Origin: Anoplopoma fimbria
Lineage: Eukaryota > Chordata > Actinopteri > Perciformes > Anoplopomatidae
NCBI RefSeq assembly: GCF_027596085.1
Contig: NC_072465.1
Location: 21,410,707-21,474,706 of the forward strand
Direction of reading: 5' to 3'
DNA: 64,000 nt
Shown: positions 25,000 through 38,486 of the stretch, piece by piece
How the letters are laid out: every line of letters begins with the position of its first letter
Position numbering within the stretch: the stretch's first letter is position 1
Notes under the pieces: generated by a model
Told to the model about the DNA's origin: nothing
The model's input: only the letters and a program-made list of their open reading frames with translations
Databases searched by the model: none
Position numbers and translations under genes: made by a program

Positions 25000-26970
25000 C
25001 TATTTAAAGACATCATTCCTTGTTTAATAAATATGATTTGAGTTTCTCCAGTGCTTCAACAGCATCAGACTTTAAACAAGAAGCAGCAAAGCTATGTGTA
25101 AACCACCATTTTATGTAAAAAAAAAAAAATTGCCTTTGAGTGTTTGTCTACTTTTCCACTGTATATCTGAGATGTAGGCTGCAGCCTCTCTGACTCAGAC
25201 ATCGCAGTGTCTTATATTACCCTCATTAAAATAGTCTCTTTCCATATTTTTCAGACATACAGTACAGTTCATTATACCCCTACGAACCGAAGGGATGTGA
25301 AAATAAATTCTCTGTTAGTTTTTTTTTTTTTACTTTTTGATTGTTTCAAAATTGCCTGTGGGTGAATTTAATTTCAACTCACAACCACAAGCTAGACACA
25401 GCATGTTAATAAGCATAAGCTTCAAAGAAAAATATATATTTTTACGCTAAACCTCTGCAAAATACTGTTTGGTGTATACAGCATCTTAAAAGTCTGTAAA
25501 GTTAATGAGGGTGCGTCTTACTGTAAATGAGTCTTAGTGTATTAGACATTATTTTTTAACTACGGTTTTTAATGATTTTCCTTTGACAGTGGTACGGTAT
25601 GATCCAGTGGAAAGAAGGAGAAGTCGCATCGACGGTTTTCTCTCTCTTCTGAGACTCAAACCTGTTTCAGATTCTGAGGCAGCGGGGCTTCTGCAACTCA
25701 GGAAGCCATGAGAAAGTATTTCATATCATCCCCTTTCATTCAAAAAACACACCCTACCTCCTTTTGCTTGTAATCTTTCACTTATACTCCCTCTATTATT
25801 ATGAATCACTCAATGTTTTTCCCCTCCACCGTATTTGTTTGTATTCTTAGTTCTTTGTTCAGTGAAGATGTGAGGTGTCTTAAAAGTAGGATTTATTAGG
25901 GAATATGCAGGAGATGCTTAATATTTCCTCTATTAACCAGAATGCTGACTGTCTTGCAAAGAGCAGGTGTAATGAAGAAGAAACAACCCGTTTTTTTATC
26001 TCCTCTGTCTTCATTTTCTAGCACCTAATAATTTTTCATAGCAGAAAACGTTTTTCCTTGTCTCTATTTTCTTCTTTTCTTTCTTCCCCACAAATCTTAT
26101 TACTCTTTATCTCCTAACACTCACTTCCTTCCGCTGAACTTCATCCTACCTTTTAATAGAACGGCAGAAATCAGGCAGACATGCACGTACAGGTCATGTA
26201 ATGAACCCTTGCTTCCTTCAGCCTTCCAGCCATGGGAATCAAGTACAACATAGGCAGAGATGACATCATCCTGTTCACTCACAGGTCAAGTATAAACCCT
26301 TGATATTAAAATAACAGACACTTAAACTAACAAAGAAGGATTTGTTTTTCTGTTGGTAATCGATCATGAACTTATGCAACATATAGTATTATACAACAAC
26401 AATAAAGGAAAAATAATAAAGGGATGAAATCATTTCTGCTTTCCATGTCAATTGTGTATTTTACTGAAAAAGAACAGCTGATGTCATTTAAGGTTTATTG
26501 TTTTCTGCACATTAATCACATTGCTGATTGCTTTGTTCTGCCACAACAAGACAGCCGGTTGGTACTGTCTTTAACAATTGTCATATTTCTCTATACTGGT
26601 AATAAAGCAGATGCTATTTGATTGCACTTGGCAATACTTGCATTATGATGCGATGAGTAAGATGGAGAAGATCCAATACAGAAACAGTTGTCATGCTCAA
26701 TGCAACTGCCACAGGGCAGTTGATTTAAGTGCAATTATAAAACAGTACTTAATGAAATTCAATATTTGTGAGATACATGTTTTAAGATATCACAAGGATG
26801 AGAACCATCCTCACCTTCATGTCCTTTTTACTGATGCAAGAGCATCAATGGACAGTAAATTCAGTGTTATTAGTGCCAAATAACTGCATGTTTTGTTTCA
26901 GTTCAACATGGCCAACATGTGCTCAAATTTATCCTGCTGTAAAAATCTTATAATTTCTTATTTTATTCTT
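25000..26970. other. Intergenic sequence without recognisable genes
   Basis: AT-rich, with an A-run near 25,117-25,130 and a T-run near 25,319-25,331. The open frame at about 26,578-26,883 shows no splice context or recognisable domain. Confidence 0.4.
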
Positions 26971-26977
26971 TTAGCTG

Positions 26978-27235
26978 CCACTTTGGTCCAGACTGAATAT
27001 CTCAAAATCCATTGGATGATTGCCATGAAAAGAAAACAGAGGACAATTTTGGGCTTTAAGTAAAATGTCTTGACAGCTGTTGCAAGGATTGTCACGACAT
27101 TTGTAACATAGATCCAGAGTGCACAGCAGATTAATCCTAATGACTTTTGGTGATCCCCACCAACAGGTCAAACAGTACAGGTGAGTTAGCATTTTGCTCA
27201 AAGAAATTTCAGCGGGGCAAATGATTAACACATGG
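26978..27235 (+). repeat. Dispersed teleost repeat, family C, 5' portion
   Basis: Recognised from memory: starts CTTTGGTCCAGACTGAATAT, then CTCAAAATCCATTGGATGATTG, AAATGTCTTGACAGCTGTTG, and AATCCTAATGACTTTTGGTG with GATCCCC. Other parts of the same family occur at 50,283-50,450 and 54,535-54,952. It is degraded and without coding capacity. Confidence 0.7.
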
Positions 27236-27239
27236 TGAA

Positions 27240-28530
27240 ATCATCCCTGAATTGAAAAGTGACATTTGTTTAAAATTATTAGGGTCAATCCCATTCTGTT
27301 GAGCTCATATTTTGGTTTGAGCTGTAAACTAACAGCCTCTTGACCTCATTGAATGCTTGTACCTTTGCAGTTAAGGGTGTACTTGACTCGAGGCTCTACT
27401 TTTTTCCTATGTTCCTCTTAAAAAACATTACCCCGAAGGAAAACCATTCAGTGGAGTATCATCATCCTCCAGCGATGTCGCTCCTCTGTCGACGCCAACA
27501 TCTCAGAAATATAACAAAAACTTGTGCATTGTCAGCAAAACAAAAGGTCGTGTTGTTGAGAAACTATTACACACCATTCCTCGAGTCACATGGACAGGGC
27601 AGAAATACAATACTCTCACCACGCCTCGTCTTTGTCAGAGAGAGTTTTAAAAATCCCTAGGCTTTCAAGCATGGATCCTAAAGTCTGACGTTTTCTGCTC
27701 CGTCGTGGGAACTTGTAAAGCTACGTGTGAACGTATCTGTCTCACCTCTGGGCCTGTGCGCAGGAAATGGAAGAGTCTGAAGTGTGTTTTTGAGTGTATG
27801 TTCTGGGTGCGGGTGAGGGGTTTCAAAGAGCAAAAAAGTTGTGGAATTCTCTCAGGAGATCATCCATCATATGAGAGTAGGAGACTGGCTGAGGTTTTGC
27901 TTTATTTGCGTTCAGGAGGGAGTTATAAATCACCAGAAGTGAGAACAAGTGTCAATCGTCTGAGCTGTTGCTTGAACAGCAGCTGTGTATTTCGTTTCGT
28001 TTTTCGTTTAGACGGACAGGATAACTTCTTCTTTTTTTAGGGTGGTTGCACTTTTTGTACTAATTGCCTTTCTGTTTTCGATAGAATTGACTAAAAATGA
28101 CATCTTGTTGATCCAGTGTTTTCTCACATACCGTGTAATACACGGAGCAGAAATGTAAGCTATTTTCACACAGGTTGACACAGACACTGTTTTGTTTGTA
28201 CGCATGGGAAAACATTGAGAAGAGTTAGATGAATACCTGCCCTGAGGATGTTCAATTTCATATATCCGCTGAGACATTCCTTTAAAAGTTGAATCTTGTG
28301 TGTTGCACTTCAGGTGAGAAACACTTTCTCTTCTCACGGTTCAAAAGGGAAACCCAGGGGCTGTCAGTCTTGTTCTACCTACTGGGTGAATAAACAGAAA
28401 GTATGAATGGGATTGAATGACATGATGATTTACATGGAAGCTTGCTATTCTGTAGCTAAGGAACAATCGTTCAACTACTGTTGGATGGAAACAGACTAAA
28501 AAGAAAAAAATCTAGATTATCTATTTAAAA
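27240..28530. other. Intergenic sequence without recognisable genes
   Basis: Several open frames of about 100 codons on both strands (for example near 27,340-27,660 and 27,705-28,040), none with familiar motifs, splice sites or a promoter context. Confidence 0.4.
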
Positions 28531-28539
28531 ATAGCATTA

Positions 28540-28825
28540 TTTTAACAATCATTAGCATTATCAATTCATCAGATAATGAAGATTATACCTTTGATTTATA
28601 AAATGTCAGAGAATGGGAGAAAATGCCCAAACAAGTTATCATTTAACATTTTCAAATATATTTTGTCCGACCAACAGCCCAAACCTCAAAGCTATTCAAT
28701 TTACTGTAATGAAACAGCTGAGAAGCTGGAAGTAGATAAAAATGACTTTAATCCCAAATGATTAATCAATTGCCAGAGCAGGTGCAGATTCATTTTCTGT
28801 TGATTAATTGACTAATGATTTACTG
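28540..28825 (+). repeat. Diverged dispersed teleost repeat, family A, copy 2
   Basis: Shows the family landmarks in order: TATAAAATGTCAGAGAATGG, then a TTTTGTCCGACCAACAGCCC block, CTCAAAGCTATTCAATTTAC, GAGAAGCTGGAA, and a tail of GATTAATCAATTG and TTGATTAATTGACTAATG motifs. The short frame at 28,576-28,761 is a by-product. Confidence 0.75.
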
Positions 28826-29439
28826 CTCTTATTAAAAGTTGCATGAACATAGTTTTAATAATTTTTCGTATTTGTTCCATTGACTGAGACATACAGAGGA
28901 TGGACTATGAACTCCTCTAAAGTACAATGAAATAGTTCTGCATTGTTTATCTTTGTTGTTGTTGCGAAAGTGTTCGGCTATTGTTGAAACCGACAGACGA
29001 GCTGAATCGCTGATTGATGGCTGTTTTTGAGGTCACATTTTTTGTTGTTTGTACAGGCGGAGACGAAATACCATGCAGGCCTTTCAGTACAGTATAATGC
29101 AGGCCAAGACAGAAACACCACAAACCATAGACTCGTAAATTACCAGAGATGAATCATATCCTCCCTGAGACAAAGGTAGCATTTATAGAAGTATGTTTTG
29201 ATGGATTACGTTGTATCATGCAGATATGCATTTATGTTACTGTATGAATATAGTTACATTTCTACATTGTTTCATTTTCTAAATATAACAACAGATTCAG
29301 CGTCCAGCATCTACTTATAAATGATGTGTATAAAGCTGGTGACCTTCCACACTGTATTGTTACGTGTGCATTTCTAATTTCTATTCCTCATGCTGCACAC
29401 AAACATTAGTCATTTTATACAGTATATCACATCAGTGGA

Positions 29440-29720
29440 GCAGCTCCTGCAGGCTGAGGTTTCATCCCCGCTGTGGAACCAACTCTGTCTGAGGCTTACA
29501 GCCTGAAACATCTGTTGTAATTTCTGTCAAATTGAACTTTTATTACCTGGTCATTAAAGCCGCGGCAATGGCAAAACCAGATGGGTTCTTGCTGACCTTA
29601 CAACTGCTTCTTTTTTATGGTGTTGGTGAAAATTGAACCAAAGGAAGCCGTGCGCTTTATAAAATTAAGGCAATCATTCCCACATTCCTGAGACATGGGG
29701 CACTGAGGAGGGCAGAGAGA
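29440..29720. promoter_or_regulatory. Candidate conserved non-coding block
   Basis: About 280 bp of complex non-repetitive sequence, rich in TAAT/ATTA cores and including GGTCATTAAAGCCGCGGCAA. Texture-based call only, with no alignment. Confidence 0.2.
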
Positions 29721-32434
29721 GGTGTAGAGCAGTTATGAAAGCGGGAGTATGAATGTGTGTGTGTGCATACAGTATCATACTGAAACAGCATACAGTTCTT
29801 CATGGGTATACTCCTGTGCGGACTCATGGCAGTGGATTACATAAAATTAATTACAATGTTGTGGTACTATAAAACAAAATCTATAATTATCTATAAAATA
29901 CAGTTATGAGAATACAGATGCATCAATAACTATTTCTTACATGACGTTTTTGAGTAAATGAAGGGATTATCAGAAAATATACTGGGTAAAATTAGTATTT
30001 ATACAATGGGATTGATGTTTCCCTACTGCAAGTTAGGATTAATTGTTAAATCACTGCTATGGATCTCAAAAGTTGGATTATACTACCTATTCTTGTTTTA
30101 TCAAATAGAAATCTGCAACATATTACATTTGAAAAACAACCCCTTCCCGGCCCTGCACATGCGTGTGTTCCTGATGGGCCTCCTCGCTGTACGGTTAGAG
30201 GCCAGGGTCAGTTAAACAACACGCACAGCATATAACCAGCCTGGGTGAGAGCTGTCTCACTGGGAGGGACGGCTGCTCCATCACTGGTCCCAGTGGGGAA
30301 GTATGGAGGGATGCTGGGTGTGTTTATTAGAGACAGAGGGAGGGGAAATGCTTTTTTAGACGAGTGGACGGGGAATTTGACTCCTGCTCCCTAAAAGTCT
30401 GTAGATGTACTGGAGTAACTGAAACAGCTTTTTAGATATTTAAGTTTTATTTTGACAGTTTCTTTAAGATTTAAAAAAAGATAAACATTAGTAAGACAAT
30501 CGTATGTCATGATAAACAATACATGCTGGATTCTAATCCCTTTGAGAATTGTGTTAAAGTTAAAAAGAAGTCATGTCAAAGAAATTGCTATCAAAGTAAT
30601 GTGATTAATTATCTTAAACCATCCTGGCACCAGTACTCACCATCAGAACTGTTTGTCGAATGGAACAGCTCTGGATATATCCCCTCCCCCCAGTACCTTT
30701 CCGACATCAGAACTTGGGGCCGGGGGAAGCTGTGTCTGACAATATCTGTAACTTTCTGAAGCCAACATCTGACATTCACACCCACTTAACACAGTGATAA
30801 GCCAGGCGGGCCGAGATGAGAGAGTAACCAGGGTTTAAACTGTTCCCCTTAGTCCTTTTATTATTTTCCTTTTCGTTAACCAACAGTTTTTTTTAATGTC
30901 TCATGAGTGCATCACTACTAATGTTGTATGTTGCCTCTTACCCTTTCCAGAGGGCCGCTTTTTCACCCTACCTTTGAGTCAGAACAGCTATAAACACTTT
31001 TGCCTTCAGATGTGATCGAACAAAACATCGAGGCCCTAAGTGCCTGCCAGTCTGTCTTAAACCACATACGACTTTCAACACCTTTCAAAAATGAGGGTTC
31101 AAACTTGTGGCTTTCAACATAAAGTTGTGTCTATTTCCTATATAACCAATGTAAACAAAACGCAAACGCTTGCTTTTTACATAGTCACAAAAAGAGCTGA
31201 CCAATTATTTAGTGAGTGTTCCTCATATTTTTGTGAACAAAAACATTAGTGTCAAGCGAAGTGATGGAATATAAAGTAAAGTGTGGGACAAAGAGGGAGA
31301 TGTGAATTCAGGGGAAGAAATGGACATTCAGTATGTTGAGGAGTCAAGTACACGTGAAAGCTGCAGGTCTGTATTGCTTTAGGAAGGTTTTCTAGAAGAT
31401 AGGTGTATGATTTTGAAGGTGGAGGTGATGCCATGAAGCCGATGGGGTGTGAATCCCCAGGCAAGCTAGGGTTTATGCTTTTGGGGGTGTATAAAGGGGC
31501 ATCTAAAAGCAGATGTGGTGGTTATGCGGCTCTCGTTTCCTTTCACATAAGCTCTGCAAAGTATAACGTTACATTAATATACTCCGCGTGTTTATATTCT
31601 CTCTCCCTCTCTTTTTCCAGAGTTCTCCTGGTATCCCTCAGCATGGGAATAATAATGCTTACGGAACCTTAACATCCATGTTCCACACAACAAAATGGTA
31701 AACTTCAAACCTGGAACTGCTTCACATAAGAGTCTCCAAAAGCAGAGTTGAGGGAGAGTTAAAAATGTACCTCAGCAAACTCAGAGGCAACATTTTCCTG
31801 TATCCTGACGGAAGGAACGCCGATGACACATCGTGACAGTAACTCTGTGTCAGCGGATACCAGCAGCTGGCACGGGGATAGACAGGCAGCCAACCGAGCC
31901 CATCAGCGGAAGAGAGAGACAATGGCAGCTTTTATTTCTCCACCACACATTCCAGTGGAAGAGAGGAGTGGGGCTGCCCGCCTGCTGTTTGAACCTGAGG
32001 CAGACTAGTTCATCGTGTCTGGGTCACGGTACTTCCCAGAGCCATTGTCATTTCGCACCTCAGTGGTGTTTTGTCACAATGAAGGATTTTTCAGGCATGT
32101 CTATATATATTTCATAAAAATATTTCCTTTAATAAACACCACAAGACCACATTTCTCCTCAATTAACGCATCATTAACAATAACTTTGAGTCCGGTGTCA
32201 CTGGCAAAGTAAAGAAATTGTTTGGTATTGATTCTACACAGAGGTCATAAGGTCACGCCTGTTGTTTTTAAATACACCTATAAAAAGGCCTCTATTGTTA
32301 ACGATTGTATATTTCTTTGTACAAATAAATGTTAAACCAAAACTTCTACTGCCAATGTACCATTTTTTGGTGCACATTGCTGGATAGCACATATTTGGTA
32401 CTCTGTATTTTTCATATTCAGATTAAACCTTTGT

Positions 32435-32456
32435 GGTTTGGTTTGGTTTGGTTTGG
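32435..32456. repeat. (GGTTT)n short tandem repeat
   Basis: Four to five copies of the pentamer GGTTT. Confidence 0.9.
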
Positions 32457-35302
32457 TATTGAAAAATAACTGTAGGACAAGAATTGAATATAATAATCAA
32501 CAGTTTATTTGTTGAATGATGATGTAATTTTGCTAAAAATATGTCACAGCGTATGATCACATGAAATCATGTCTGAAAATGATGTGATTGTTCAGTGCAG
32601 TAAAAGTGGACATTAAAAATAGAATATCAGGACATGAAATTAAATGACAATGTATAAAAAAATAAACCATGATGTTCTGGTAATTTTTGTAAATATTGTA
32701 ACATACTCATAATCAAACAAAGCTTTAATAGCTTTGCTTAATTAAGTCAGTGCATATCACCATGTTTATTATAAAAGTAGTAGTAATAAAAATAAAAAGT
32801 AATAATAATAATTGTGAAAATAATGATATTTGTCATCACTCATTACTCAAGTTAGAGATACCAGTTTCTCCAATCACAGTAGCCTCAGTAGACCACAATG
32901 CATTTGTGCTGCCACAAGCCACGCTGTGTGTTGAGTGATTGCCATAATTCATTTTCTCGACTAGATGTTCTCTCTGCATCATTACTGTCACTTTCCCTCT
33001 AACAGCTGACATGTGCCAAATACAACAGGTTGAGGCACATTCTTTGGGGTAGTTTGGAAGTAATTACAGGTAAAGGAGGAATTTACTTGCTGAAGTTATT
33101 CTTAATAAGGTGGGTCAAGGAAATAAAGAAGTGAATTACATAATTTTCTGCACAAAAAAACAACAGGAATTGACCCAAGGACATCGTTTTTAGAATAAGA
33201 GAGTGGGCTTTTCCTTTAAATTCCTAAGAGGCCTCAATCTTTATATTACAATAGTCATATTTTTGGTCCCTTTACCTCCTTAATGAATGGCACCTTTGCT
33301 ATCTGGCTGATGCTTATGAATGTTAGACAGATATTCAAGATGTTAAAGTTTCCTCATATGCCTGTAGCTTGTTGTGATATATAGATTAATAACTAGATGT
33401 TGAAGCAACCAGCAGTTTAGTTCCACAGTGTTGAAAAAAAAACACCTCTTCATCCCGGACACGTGTTGTTATCCAGCTTTTTTTTTTAAAAGCCACATCA
33501 CCGTGGAGGATGTTCTTTCTTTTATTTGGAAAGGTCAGTTATGCCGACACTAACCCATATGCAAAGTGGCATGAATCTCCCCCAGGTGCCCTCACGTATC
33601 CATGTCTGCGAGTGTGGAGCTGGTGTCAGCGAGGGCATCCTGTTGTCCCCCTGCTCAGGAGAACCTGTTTCCTCCTGAGTCACAGCTCCCAGCTCCGACA
33701 CACTCTTCCTCATATTACAGAATACACAGAGAGACAATGGCACACAAGTTGGGCACGCATAAAGCATGGGCACAAACACACATGTATGTTCTCATAATGT
33801 TAAACAAACAGGAATACAAAGGATGAGACACCTGCACTGTGCCTCCTCTGTTTCAGGGTAAATTATGTTGTCTGCGCTCAGGGAGACAAAAACTGTCAAA
33901 TACTGCCTTTCTTCAGCAGGTGTTGTTAGGACTACACATCCACATGACCTGTTTTGGTAACCTCGAAAGATCTTTGACATTTCCCATATACACAACCAGG
34001 AGCAGGTGATGTGCTCTAGGCATTCGGTTAAAAATAAGAATCTAAGATAAGAACTAAAAATGGATTGTGATGTCTGATAATTTATTCTGGAAATGTCAGA
34101 AAGGAGGCGGAACATTTATGAAGGCCTAAGTAATGTGGAGAAAGGACAACACTAATGTCTAGGTGTCAGTATCACGATTATCAGTCTTCAAACTGAGTGA
34201 GACAAAATATTATGTTAAAGCTACAGCTTTCAAATAAGCTTAGGGCTTTGAAAAAGAACCTTACCAGCAAGCAGTTTTTCAAAGAATAGACTGAAATTGG
34301 TTTACAAATAGTATCATATGAATATGTATTATTTAATGGAAAAGGGAATTTCCCGAGCAGTTCGGATCAAATGGACAGTATTGTGATATTTGAAACCGTA
34401 TACAGCTGTTTAGTCCATATGCAAGAGTTGTCTTCTGCCGCTCTATTTTGACAATAAATAAGCAGTGGAAAGTAAATTACTGCAAATTAATGCATTACTA
34501 AAGTATGAGGAAGTTGGTATTTTCCATATTTTGTTACTTTATATTTGTAGATCGGGGAAATATTATGCCTTTAAATCCACTACATTTACTTGAAAAACTG
34601 CGTTGGATTATACATACAGCACATATGACCAGCTTTTAAAACATGATGCGTTATCGATTAAACTATCCAAGAGTAATTCAATTACTGTATCTACATCCAG
34701 CAATGAATTACCAATAATATAGGTTAATATGTATCATTTAACACTATGAAAGGAAACATTTTGCATTACGAATCATTTAAAAATATTTTTGTGCATGTTT
34801 ACTAAATTGCAATTACTGAATGCAAGAGTTTTTCAATTTTGAGTTTTTTTTTATTACTTGTCCCACCACTTTAGATACTGTTATTGTTAACATTTCTGCA
34901 AAACGTGTATCTCTACATTGGTTTTAACAGATAAATTGCACCTGCCACGTTTGTTGGGCTTATCATTTAATCAGATAGTAATGATCAACACATCCACACT
35001 AACAACAGACACTCTTGATGAAAAACCCCCCCCAAAAAACCCAAAAAACTGTCAATAGCCTGCAGTTATTTACCACAAACTAACACATCCCCCTATCTAG
35101 ACTGCATACAGAGAACCCACAGCTTCAGAGAGGCGGCCTGAATAGTCTGCGGCTCGTTGTATAAACAAAGGCAAAAGAAGAGCCCTTGACTAAACAAAGA
35201 TGTAAAGAGGAGATAGGGAGGAAGAAGAGCAGCAGTCCTGCTGGAGGAATAAACCAGAGGAGTGGTTGAGATAAGAGAGCGCGCTCCTGTGGACGCGCGC
35301 AG

Positions 35303-35351
35303 AGGAGGAGGATGAGGAGGAGGAGGAGGAGGAGGAGGAGGAGGAGGAGGA
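35303..35351. repeat. (AGG)n trinucleotide repeat at the eya2 promoter
   Basis: About 48 bp of AGG, interrupted once by ATG, just upstream of the likely eya2 first exon. On the other strand it reads as poly-Pro, which is an artefact. (GGA)n tracts are known to form G-quadruplex structures. Confidence 0.95.
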
Positions 35352-35379
35352 ACCAGAAAATCTTCCCTCATTTACTTAA

Positions 35380-35681
35380 CATCACTTCCCCACCGCCGGG
35401 AAAGCAAACACGCTCCTGAAGCTGCAGAGGAAGAGAGAAGTGTCTGCACCGGGAGCCTCATCCGAGCGTCTTTTTCGTCTTCTTCTTCTTCTTCTTCTTC
35501 TTCTTCCTCCTCTTCTTTATTCTCAGGAGCGCTCACTTTGTCACTGATTTCGCCGGGGACACTTGTGAGAGAGAGAGAGGAGTCTGCGGAGTCCTCCGGG
35601 CATGGAGAGACAACTGCTCTGACTGATAATCGGATTTTTCTTTTTTTTTTGTTTCCTCCACATTCTTCTTTCTGAATAATG
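35380..35681 (+). other. eya2: eya2 first exon (5' UTR), start approximate
   Basis: A GC-richer region with GCGCGC motifs just upstream, a CTT repeat (35,476-35,506) and a strong donor ATG|GTAAGT at 35,681/35,682. The upstream edge is a guess. No in-frame path from this exon to the main eya2 frame exists. Two short upstream open frames are present: ATG at 35,602 ending in TGA at 35,622, and an ATG at the very last three bases (35,679-35,681). That this exon belongs to eya2 is inferred from position, orientation and splice signal; a transcript would settle it. Confidence 0.5.
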
Positions 35682-36399
35682 GTAAGTGGGAAATACTCCA
35701 GTATCTAAAGGGTTTGTTACATAAGCTGTTCTGATCAGAGCATCATATTTAATACGAGTTCATCCGGAAATATTCCTGTTCAGCTCTGTTTGGTGTTCAA
35801 TTTAGATAATGTTATAAATAAATAAGCATCACATCTAATCAAATATTATATCAGAGCAATGGCCACTCCTGTGTGTGTTTTAATTATATGTGTCTTGAAA
35901 TCAAATATTAAATCATGGTACGTTTACAATAAACAAATAAACACGAGACTAATTATTCTATTTTATTGTATGTGCAAATATTTCCAATTGAATTTAATAA
36001 ATTAATCTAATTAATATAAATATTGGGCTAATACGCTAATGGCAATAATTGAAAAGGCATGTTTTCATATAATGTGTTAGTACAACAGTATTACCTTAAT
36101 CCGTGAGGGGCAAATGAAGCATAAAGGCCTCATGCAAACACTAGATGCTTGTTGAACTTATTTGGAATCAATGTACAGTTTACGCAAATGATATTGAAAT
36201 GCAGAAAAAGGAAAATGCAGAAAAAGGAAAGCCAATAATTTCCTTTTCAGTGTAGTTGGAAATCTGCTTGTCAGCTGCGGATACTATCATATCATTTTCC
36301 TTCTTCACTATTCAGCATAACTTTCTTTTATTTATTATAATACATTGTAATATTCATCATAAGGAGCAGAAGAAAAAAAAAAATCCCCCATCAACAAAT

Positions 36400-36780
36400 T
36401 AGTTATTTGTGTGGCCCCCTTTAAAGACCCTTAAACTATGTGGACGGGGAAAGTGTGCGAGGCACCTTCTCTTAGATTGAGCTCCTTTTGTTTTTCTTGG
36501 TGCTGGTTAAATCGCTGCAACACTTTTTGCTCGGCTGAAGTACAGAAGATTACACTGAAACCACTGACACCCCCACAGCAGCCATGCAGGGACCCTCATT
36601 TACTAAATTAGGGGAGCCTCACTAAGCATTTTTCAAAGGTTGGTATTCATATTTTTCAAGGACCCCTTCATGGCTCCAGACTAGAAACTCGCTCACTGTT
36701 TTTCCAACCGTTTAAATCGCCTTTAAACATGTCTATTAGCTGCACAGTTGGAGGAGCAAGGATTTAATGGGGCCTTTTGG
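36400..36780. promoter_or_regulatory. Candidate conserved non-coding block, eya2 intron 1
   Basis: About 380 bp of complex sequence close to the presumed eya2 promoter, with several TTTAAA and TAAAT-type cores and no repeat content. Texture-based call only. Confidence 0.25.
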
Positions 36781-36849
36781 TTTTTGAAAATATAAATAGA
36801 TTAAAAGCAAAGAAAATATGACATTACATTTTCTTGTATGGATCTGGTT

Positions 36850-36882
36850 ACATTACATTACATTACAGTCATTTAGAGCGGT
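36850..36882. repeat. Short ACATT-repeat fragment of a dispersed fish repeat
   Basis: TTACATTACATTACATTACA followed by GTCATTTAGAG resembles the end of a common teleost dispersed repeat. Only this end fragment is present. Confidence 0.5.
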
Positions 36883-37326
36883 TAGATTTTCATGACATTT
36901 ATTAGTTATGAAATATGTGAGATCATAACACCATTTCATTTTTAAATTACATTTTAGTTAGCATTATTTGAACTATAACCTTTTTGGTTTTGCATCTTCA
37001 TAGATGGACTTCAGGGCTTTTTGATTTTATTACTATCACCATTGTGGCAGTTTGTTGAGAGTGTTTAATAGGGAAATGTGTTTCCCACCAGCTCACACTT
37101 ATTTCTGCTTTTTATAAAATACATTTTTCTCCATATCAGAATCAGTTATCTGAAATAAACCTGCAGGGGAAATGGCCAGCCAAAGTAGTTTTTATTTATT
37201 TTAGGTAGTTGCGCTATCAGATTCAGGTCAGTGTGACAGATTGTAAATCTCAGTAAATCTCCTTTTGTATACCTGTATTTAAACCCCCCACAAATACCAT
37301 CCAAGGGTCTTGATGGAGGGGTGGTG

Positions 37327-37328
<2 letters not shown>

Positions 37329-37414
<86 letters not shown>
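37329..37414. repeat. (GT)43 microsatellite
   Basis: 86 bp of uninterrupted GT in eya2 intron 1. Confidence 0.97.
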
Positions 37415-37417
<3 letters not shown>

Positions 37418-37469
37418 CAGACCACATACCAAAGGTGTGTGCTCGGGCGTGTTTGATTTAACACTGCGG

Positions 37470-37830
37470 TTCGTCTCTTAATAACATTAGGCCCCATTTC
37501 TGGACTGCTGGGTCGGGTCCCTCTCAGCCTCTCTGCCTCTCTCTCTCCTCGGTCTTCATGGTTCCTATTACTGGCTCTAATAAATTGTGAATAAGCAGCA
37601 GCCCAAAAAGTCCCGGGCTGTGGAGAATTCCCCATCCTGTAGCGCAAGGCACCCCCTCTTAAGAAAACACAAATTAATTCCAAACCCCTCTGCAGCCAAA
37701 CGTTTGTGGAATGATAAATATTTTCATAGGAAGTTCCGCTCTTCCTGACTTTATCTGCACCAATTTCATTATATATCTTCACAGCCGCACAGTTCTTGAT
37801 GTCTTTTAGCTTCTGTGCATCTCTCTCCTC
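37470..37830. promoter_or_regulatory. Candidate conserved non-coding block, eya2 intron 1
   Basis: About 360 bp of complex sequence containing motifs such as AATAAATTGTGAATAA, TTAATTCC and ATGATAAATA (homeodomain and forkhead-like cores), between the GT repeat and a TCC-rich run. Texture-based inference. Confidence 0.25.
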
Positions 37831-38444
37831 CTCCTCCTCCTCCTCTTCTTCCTCTCTCTCTCTCTCTTTGGGAGTCAAACAGCCTGGCTGACTTGAACTC
37901 AAGGTTACAGCAGGGTTTTCATGTCGGCCCTTAAACTCTGAAAATATATTCAATTCATCCTCTTTGTACGTAAAGGTATTATCCTAGTACTAAAAGCTAG
38001 ACCGATGAGTTTCAATTTGTGAGTCTGTTCAATATTTGGTGTAAAAAAGTTTGAACCTTTTTCAGTTTTATGCATTTCTATGACACTATTGTATTCATTC
38101 ACACACCGGCTTTGTGTTTTTCGCTCAGCTCTGTGAACAAGGAAATATGTCGAAATGTGCATGCAAACAAAAAGCTTTATGTTTGACATGCGAACAAGGT
38201 GATGAGTTTCATTTTATTATAGTTTGATAATAAAGAAAAACATACTATTTAAGCTTTTGAAAGGACCACAAAAAAAGTTAACCAATCTTGCAAAGTTTGT
38301 TAGAATAATGTCTACTTTTAAGTAATCACCGTATATTATCAGAGTGCACTTTTGTGGATTTCTATATTTGTTCATTTCTTAATTTACTTGTCATTCGCTC
38401 CTTTATTCTTTAGCATTTCCCCATTACTTAGCGATTAGTGTCCC

Positions 38445-38486
38445 TTCTTTTCTTTTCTTTTCTTTTCTTTTCTTTTCTTTTCTTTT
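38445..38486. repeat. (TTTTC)n pentamer repeat
   Basis: About eight copies of TTTTC. Confidence 0.95.

Larger units (their letters stand above)
28830..35250. other. Gene-poor sequence immediately upstream of eya2
   Basis: No exons are supported. It includes a possible conserved block at 29,440-29,720, a GGTTT pentamer run at 32,435-32,456 and AT-rich sequence at 32,460-32,830 and 34,200-34,900. As the proximal upstream flank of eya2 it is a reasonable place for regulatory elements, but nothing specific can be shown. Confidence 0.4.

Noticed and set aside
26578..26883. 101-codon plus-strand frame with Cys/His residues
   Set aside because: The Cys/His spacing fits no zinc finger or transposase motif I know, it has no splice or promoter context, and the DNA is AT-rich intergenic.
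28576..28761. 61-codon plus-strand frame
   Set aside because: Lies inside another copy of repeat family A.
35093..35371. Minus-strand frame with a Pro-rich stretch
   Set aside because: The poly-Pro is the complement of the (AGG)n repeat at the eya2 promoter; no splice or start context.
37146..37432. Poly-His/Thr minus-strand frames
   Set aside because: Read through the GT microsatellite in eya2 intron 1.
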